DNA from: Rhodoblastus sp963703385
Lineage (GTDB): Bacteria; Pseudomonadota; Alphaproteobacteria; Rhizobiales; Beijerinckiaceae
DNA: 64,000 bases
Direction of reading: 5' to 3'
Assembly (NCBI GenBank): GCA_963703385.1
Contig: OY969816.1
Coordinates: 3,038,001-3,102,000, forward strand
The translations under genes and the position numbers were made by a program. Within the stretch, counting starts at the first letter, position 1, and each line of letters begins with the position of its first letter. Shown here piece by piece: positions 60,320-64,000 of the stretch. The notes beneath the pieces are model-generated. The model saw nothing but the letters and a program-made list of their open reading frames with translations, did not search any database and was not told the origin of the DNA.

Positions 60320-60992
60320 TCACACTGGATCATATCCGCAGGCTGCGAAATAATTTTTGCATTCTGTGGGCTTGAAGATTTCGGCGCAAGTTTCGAGTGC
60401 GCGCATCAATCCGCCGACGGTTCGCTCGGCGATTTTTCGCAGATGCGCCTTGAGCTTGGAAAAGGCTTTCTCGATCGGGTTCATGTCGGGGCTGTAGGGC
60501 GGCAGATAGCGCAACTCGGCGCCGGCGGCTTTGATCAACTCTTCGACCCGCGGTCCCTTGTGGGCGGGCAGATTGTCCATGACGACGATGTCGCCTTGCG
60601 AGAGCGTGGGGCCGAGGCAGTTTTCCACCCATTCTTCGAAGAGGGCGGCGTTGATCGGGCGATCGAAGACCTTCGGCGCCACGAGGCCGCGAAGGCTGAC
60701 GCCGGCGACCAACGTGACTGTCTTGTAATGGCCGTGCGGCACGGCGGCGCGCAGCCGTCGCCCGCGCCGACAGCGTCCGCCTTTGCGCGCCAGATTTGTC
60801 GAGGCGCCGGTCTCGTCGATGAAAATGAGCTTCGAAGGGTCGAGATCAGGCTGTCCCTCGAACCATTCCAGCCGGCGTTTCATCACGTCCGGGCGTTGCT
60901 GCTCGGCGGCGTGCGCGCTCTTTTTTTAAATGTGACGCCGTGCCGAGCGAAGAAGCGCGACAACACTGAACTCGAAAAATGCTCGCCGCAAT
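60320..60992 (-). pseudogene. IS630 copy 2 transposase, C-terminal part
   Basis: From the IS66 junction the frame reads NCGEHFSSSVLSRFFARHGV and TFKK, then reaches a run of seven A (complement of 60921-60927). The DDE domain continues in the -1 frame: RPDVMKRRLEWFEGQPDLDP, LIFIDETGASTNLARKGGRC, IVVMDNLPAHKGPRV and LPPYSPDMNPIEKAFSKLKA. The A7 run with a -1 shift has the form of programmed frameshifting in insertion sequences, so before the IS66 insertion this gene may have been functional as orfA-orfB. Confidence 0.8.
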
Positions 60993-61022
60993 TCTTGACC
61001 GTAAGCGTCCATCCGGCGCCGT

Positions 61023-62663
61023 TCACTCGTCGGGCTTGAAATTCCACGGCATCAGTGCCTCGATGTCCTTGTTGGGCCATCGGTTGGCGATCCGCTCCAG
61101 GGTCTGTTTCGCCCAGGCGTTAGGGTCGACGCCGTTCATCTTGCAGGTCTGAAGCATGGTGGCGACGGACGCCCATGTCCGCCCTCCGCCGGCGGAACCG
61201 GCGAAAAGTGAGTTTTTTCTCGTAATTGCCTGGGGCCTGATGGCCCGCTCGACTATGTTGGAGTCGATTTCGACGCGGCCATCCTCAAGGAAACGCCCGA
61301 GGACCGTTCGCTGAGATCGGGCATAGCGGATCGCTTCCGCCAATTTCGATTTGCCGGAGATGCGCGGCAGTTCGCGCTCCCAGAGATCGAACAACACCTG
61401 CACGATATCGGCCGACGTCGCCCTCCGCGCCGCCAGGCGCGCGTGCGGAGGCTGACCGCGCACCTCGTCCTCGACCGCCCACAATTGCTTCATCTGTTCG
61501 ACGGTCGCCGTCGCGACAATGGATTCGCCGTTGGCATGCAGGTCGAAGAACCGGCGGCGCAGGTGTGCCCAACATCCGGCCAAACGCAGGCCGTTGGCAT
61601 GCGGAGCGCCCGCAAGCTTTCGATATCCCGCGTAACCGTCGCATTGCAGGATGCCGCGATAATCGCCCAGGTGACGCACCGCGCAGTCGCCGGATCGACT
61701 GTCTTCATAACGATAGGCCACCATCGGCGGCCCCGCGCCGCCGAACGGCCGATCATCCCGCGCATAGGCCCACAACCACGCCGTCTTGGTCTTTCCGGCG
61801 CCCGGGTTCAACGTCGGCAGCGTCGTTTCGTCGGCGAAAATTCGCTCGCCCTCGCGGATACGCACGAGCACGTGGGCCGCCAGCGGCTCGAAATGGAAAC
61901 CGACCGAGCCCATCCATTGCGCCATCAGCGAACGACTGAGTTCGACGCCGTCGCGCCCGTAGATCGCCTCCTGGCGGTAAAGCGGCAGGCCGTCGGCGTA
62001 TTTGGACACCGCGACTTGCGCGAGCAGCGCTTCCGTCGGCAGGCCGGCTTCGACGATATGTTCGGGCGCCGGGGCTTGCAAGATCGCGGCGGGCTCCTTG
62101 TAGGCGTATTTTGGCCGGATCGTCACGATCAGCCGGAAGCGCGCCCGCACGACGTCGAGCCTGACGCTTTCCTCCTGGCCGATCCTGACCCGCTCCTTGC
62201 CCTCGAACTCCGGCGGAACCTCAGGCTCCAGGATCACCTCGACCCGCTCCAGATGCGAGGGAAACCGCGGCTTGTCGGTAGACGCCTTGCGCGGCTTGGG
62301 CTCCGCCTTCGCGGCCAGCCGCGTGGCGATCGCCGCGAGTCCGGTTTCGATTTCCTCGAACACGAAGCTCTGTTGCTCGGCTTCGTCGGCGCCGAGTTTT
62401 TCGGACCGTTTGCCGAAGCGATCGCGGCGAAGCGTCTTGATGATCGAAGTCAGCCGATCGATCTCGGCTTTCGCCGCCGCGTTCGTTTGCGTGAGGTCCT
62501 CGACCTTCGCCGTCAGGCTCAACGTTTGGGAGCGGAAAACCTCCGCGTCCTTCTCGTTGGCGCTTGCTTGAGCCTCTGAACGATCGGCGCGAGCCATTGC
62601 GCCAAGCGCCAGCGCCTTCAGTTGATCAACATCGTCAGGAAGTTTGCCGAAGCGCTCGATCAT
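61023..62663 (-). CDS. tnpC: IS66 transposase TnpC
   Basis: A 546-residue DDE transposase of IS66. The N-terminal leucine-rich coiled coil (VEDLTQTNAAAKAEIDRLTS) is followed by LRRDRFGKRSEKL, a zinc-finger/helical region, and the catalytic domain: ERIFADETTLPTLNPGAGKT (first Asp), LQCDGYAGYRKLA (second Asp), GCWAHLRRRFFDLH and a C-terminal NIVERAIRPQAITRKNSLFA with the catalytic Glu. The gene is intact. Its stop is two bases inside the element's terminal repeat end. Confidence 0.95.
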   Translation of the reverse strand: MIERFGKLPDDVDQLKALALGAMARADRSEAQASANEKDAEVFRSQTLSLTAKVEDLTQTNAAAKAEIDRLTSIIKTLRRDRFGKRSEKLGADEAEQQSFVFEEIETGLAAIATRLAAKAEPKPRKASTDKPRFPSHLERVEVILEPEVPPEFEGKERVRIGQEESVRLDVVRARFRLIVTIRPKYAYKEPAAILQAPAPEHIVEAGLPTEALLAQVAVSKYADGLPLYRQEAIYGRDGVELSRSLMAQWMGSVGFHFEPLAAHVLVRIREGERIFADETTLPTLNPGAGKTKTAWLWAYARDDRPFGGAGPPMVAYRYEDSRSGDCAVRHLGDYRGILQCDGYAGYRKLAGAPHANGLRLAGCWAHLRRRFFDLHANGESIVATATVEQMKQLWAVEDEVRGQPPHARLAARRATSADIVQVLFDLWERELPRISGKSKLAEAIRYARSQRTVLGRFLEDGRVEIDSNIVERAIRPQAITRKNSLFAGSAGGGRTWASVATMLQTCKMNGVDPNAWAKQTLERIANRWPNKDIEALMPWNFKPDE

Positions 62664-62743
62664 GGTTTGTATGATACTGTTTTTTCCGCAAAAATCCCAA
62701 TGTTTTCTAGGCGTTCAATGGATTCTAGCGCAACTTTTTCATA

Positions 62744-63088
62744 TCAGCCGGCGCTCTGCGGCGCCCGCACGTCCACCGCGCGAACCCGCTTCCAATCCAG
62801 CCCTTCGACCAGCGTCATGACTTGCGCGTAACTCAGACGAATCTCGTGGCTTCCCGCCGACGGCCAGCAGAAATGCGAGCGTTCGAGACGCTTCGCGAAA
62901 AGACAAAGACCCGACCCGTCCCACCAGACAATTTTTATTCTATCGGCTCGTTTCGCCCGGAAAACATAAAGAGAGCCGTCGAATGGATCGGCCCCGGCGT
63001 CCCGAACCAGAGAAACAAGTCCTTCTGGGCCTTTGCGAAAATCAACCGCAGCCGCCCGCAACAGCACCCGTACGCCTTGCGGGATCAT
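62744..63088 (-). CDS. tnpB: IS66 accessory protein TnpB
   Basis: A 114-residue IS66 Orf2-type protein (IS66_Orf2), required with TnpA for transposition though its precise role is not known. Diagnostic motifs are VDFRKGPEGLVSLV, GSLYVFRAKRADRIKIVWWD and GLCLFAKRLERSHFCWP. The ATG at 63088 overlaps the stop of tnpA (ATGA), indicating translational coupling. Confidence 0.93.
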   Translation of the reverse strand: MIPQGVRVLLRAAAVDFRKGPEGLVSLVRDAGADPFDGSLYVFRAKRADRIKIVWWDGSGLCLFAKRLERSHFCWPSAGSHEIRLSYAQVMTLVEGLDWKRVRAVDVRAPQSAG

Positions 63089-63462
63089 GCCTCGCGCACC
63101 GCGCGCAGCAGACGGCGAAGGTCGGCTTCCGGAATATCCGCGCTTACCCGCACCACTGCGCCGCCGATCTCGATCTCCACGCGCCGCATCTTGGCCGCAC
63201 GCGGCTCCGCCGGCGCCTGGCGCTCGATCTTCTCCGCCCGGAGACCAGCAGCGCGACGCCAAGCGAAAAGTTGCGACGGCGTGATATCCAGCGAACGCGC
63301 CAGCGCCGAAATGTTCGTGCCCGGCTCCAGCGACGCGGCGATCGCTCGATCCTTGAAGTCGTCGGACCAGCGCCGGCGTTCGCCAACCGGCGCTCCATCG
63401 AGCCGTTCGGCTCGGACCTCTATGAACTGGTTCGTGTTGGTTCTGCGCATAGGCCTAGACAT
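63085..63462 (-). CDS. tnpA: IS66 accessory protein TnpA
   Basis: A 125-residue helix-turn-helix protein of IS66 (IS3/transposase_8-like domain): RRRWSDDFKDRAIAASLEPG then ISALARSLDITPSQLFAWRR. The C-terminal half (VEIEIGGAVVRVSADIPEAD) is the usual IS66 TnpA tail. First gene of the tnpABC operon, overlapping tnpB by four bases. Confidence 0.92.
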   Translation of the reverse strand: MSRPMRRTNTNQFIEVRAERLDGAPVGERRRWSDDFKDRAIAASLEPGTNISALARSLDITPSQLFAWRRAAGLRAEKIERQAPAEPRAAKMRRVEIEIGGAVVRVSADIPEADLRRLLRAVREA

Positions 63463-63538
63463 AGATGTTGCTATCCATGTCTAACCATTACCAAACACGC
63501 GCCCTGCGCCGCCAGAATGGCGCCGGGTGTACGCTTAC

Positions 63539-63812
63539 TCTTGACCAGCCGCTCCTGGATTTCGAGGAGAGTGATGTCCGGCGTGCGTCGGATCAGCCCC
63601 ATGAGGTAGTCGTGATGGGCTTCGATGCGCCCCGAGCGGCGATCGCCGCCCACAGGCCTGGGCGAGACCTCTCCCGTCGTCTCGAATTGCTTGACCCAGC
63701 GCACGGCGCTGGCGATGCCGATCTTGAACAGTTTCGCCGCCGCATTGCGCGACAGCCCGTCGACAACCACTGCCTCAACCACGCGTTTGCGAAGATCGTC
63801 GGAAAGCGCCAT
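63539..63812 (-). pseudogene. IS630 copy 2 transposase, N-terminal part
   Basis: MALSDDLRKRVVEAVVVDGL, AAAKLFKIGIASAVRWVKQF and PDITLLEIQERLVK are the N-terminal helix-turn-helix of an IS630 transposase. The frame enters the IS66 end and stops there. Deleting IS66 and one duplication copy joins it in frame with NCGEHFSSSVLSRFF at 60992, which proves the two pieces were one gene. Confidence 0.9.
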
Positions 63813-63905
63813 TCTCGCCGCCTCCTTCCGCGGCGAGAATCATGAATCAGATTTCAGCCGATTTGGGAATCCCAAAGCGATTCAAATCGTTCGGAGCCCG
63901 CTCTA

Positions 63906-64000
63906 GCTGTTGCGCTGCATATGTATACCGATAATTAGATACAACGGCGGCACAATCAGCCTGCTCGTGAGCACGTGCTGCAACTACCTCTTGGACAGCC
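63906..64000. other. window end, nothing recognised
   Basis: These last 95 bases after IS630 copy 2 are AT-richer, with no open frame of note. They belong to the presumed island. Confidence 0.4.

Larger units (their letters stand above)
61001..63538 (-). mobile_element. IS66-family element, complete
   Basis: A 2,538-base element. Its ends read GTAAGCGTCCATCCGGCGCC (61001-61020) and, in complement, GTAAGCGTACACCCGGCGCC (63519-63538). It is flanked by the 8-base duplication TCTTGACC at 60993-61000 and 63539-63546, the size expected for IS66. The genes tnpA, tnpB and tnpC are all open. The perfect duplication points to a recent insertion into the IS630 transposase gene. Confidence 0.95.
60307..63903 (-). 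mobile_element. IS630-family element, copy 2, split by IS66
   Basis: Terminal repeats read GAGCGGCCTCCGA (60307-60319) and, complemented with one change, 63891-63903. TA flanks at 60305-60306 and 63904-63905, again within CTAG. Its left TA is the right TA of copy 1, so the two elements touch. Its transposase gene is interrupted at 61001-63538 by an IS66 element. Confidence 0.8.

Overview
The window is GC-rich DNA of an alphaproteobacterium, most likely a member of the Hyphomicrobiales (Rhizobiales), perhaps near Rhodoblastus, Methylocystis or other Beijerinckiaceae. The evidence is the codon usage, the AarF-type ABC1 kinase, DUF882/DUF459/DUF2189 proteins, a PutA without its DNA-binding domain, phasins, and intergenic hairpin repeats typical of that order. 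The assignment is inferred from gene content; there is no rRNA or intact tRNA here to confirm it.

Layout. 1-23.9 kb is ordinary chromosome: ABC1 kinase (cut by the window edge), PEBP protein, alpha/beta hydrolase and oligoendopeptidase F on the minus strand; a methyltransferase divergent from a glycosyltransferase; an NtrC-type regulator; envelope enzymes (L,D-transpeptidase, DUF882 peptidase, DUF459 esterase); a double MaoC protein; a candidate CUCCUCCC-loop small RNA; MTA phosphorylase; a GH3 glucosidase with an FHS sugar permease; ribosomal protein L25 and peptidyl-tRNA hydrolase. 23.9-29.5 kb is accessory: an orphan receiver protein, an IS256 remnant, a phasin-like/LuxR-HTH fusion with a probable frameshift, and a complete 2.9-kb IS1595-family element (25-bp inverted repeats, 8-bp target duplication) carrying several passenger genes. 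29.5-33.2 kb returns to chromosome (radical SAM, MltB, DUF4239, PPK2). 34-39.8 kb is one giant secreted repeat protein, followed by an integrase relic. 40-47.7 kb carries PutA, a degenerate and frameshifted CysN-CysC, a GMC oxidoreductase and an FFLEELY-type protein.

47.8-57.1 kb is a storage-lipid cluster: WS/DGAT acyltransferase, TPR protein, TetR regulator, patatin phospholipase, phasin, a Marinobacter-type fused fatty acyl-CoA reductase and a long-chain acyl-CoA ligase. Together these would activate fatty acids, reduce acyl-CoA to fatty alcohol, esterify it to wax ester and coat or mobilise the granules.

57.6-58.7 kb holds a second Ca2+-repeat protein with a one-base frameshift near its end. 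At 58,968-59,016 lies the 3' part of a tRNA-Val(GAC) without its 5' half, which looks like an integration boundary. Everything to its right is insertion sequences: an inactivated IS630, directly abutting a second IS630 that is split by an IS66 element with a perfect 8-bp target duplication. An integrated island probably starts at about 59,017 and runs off the window.
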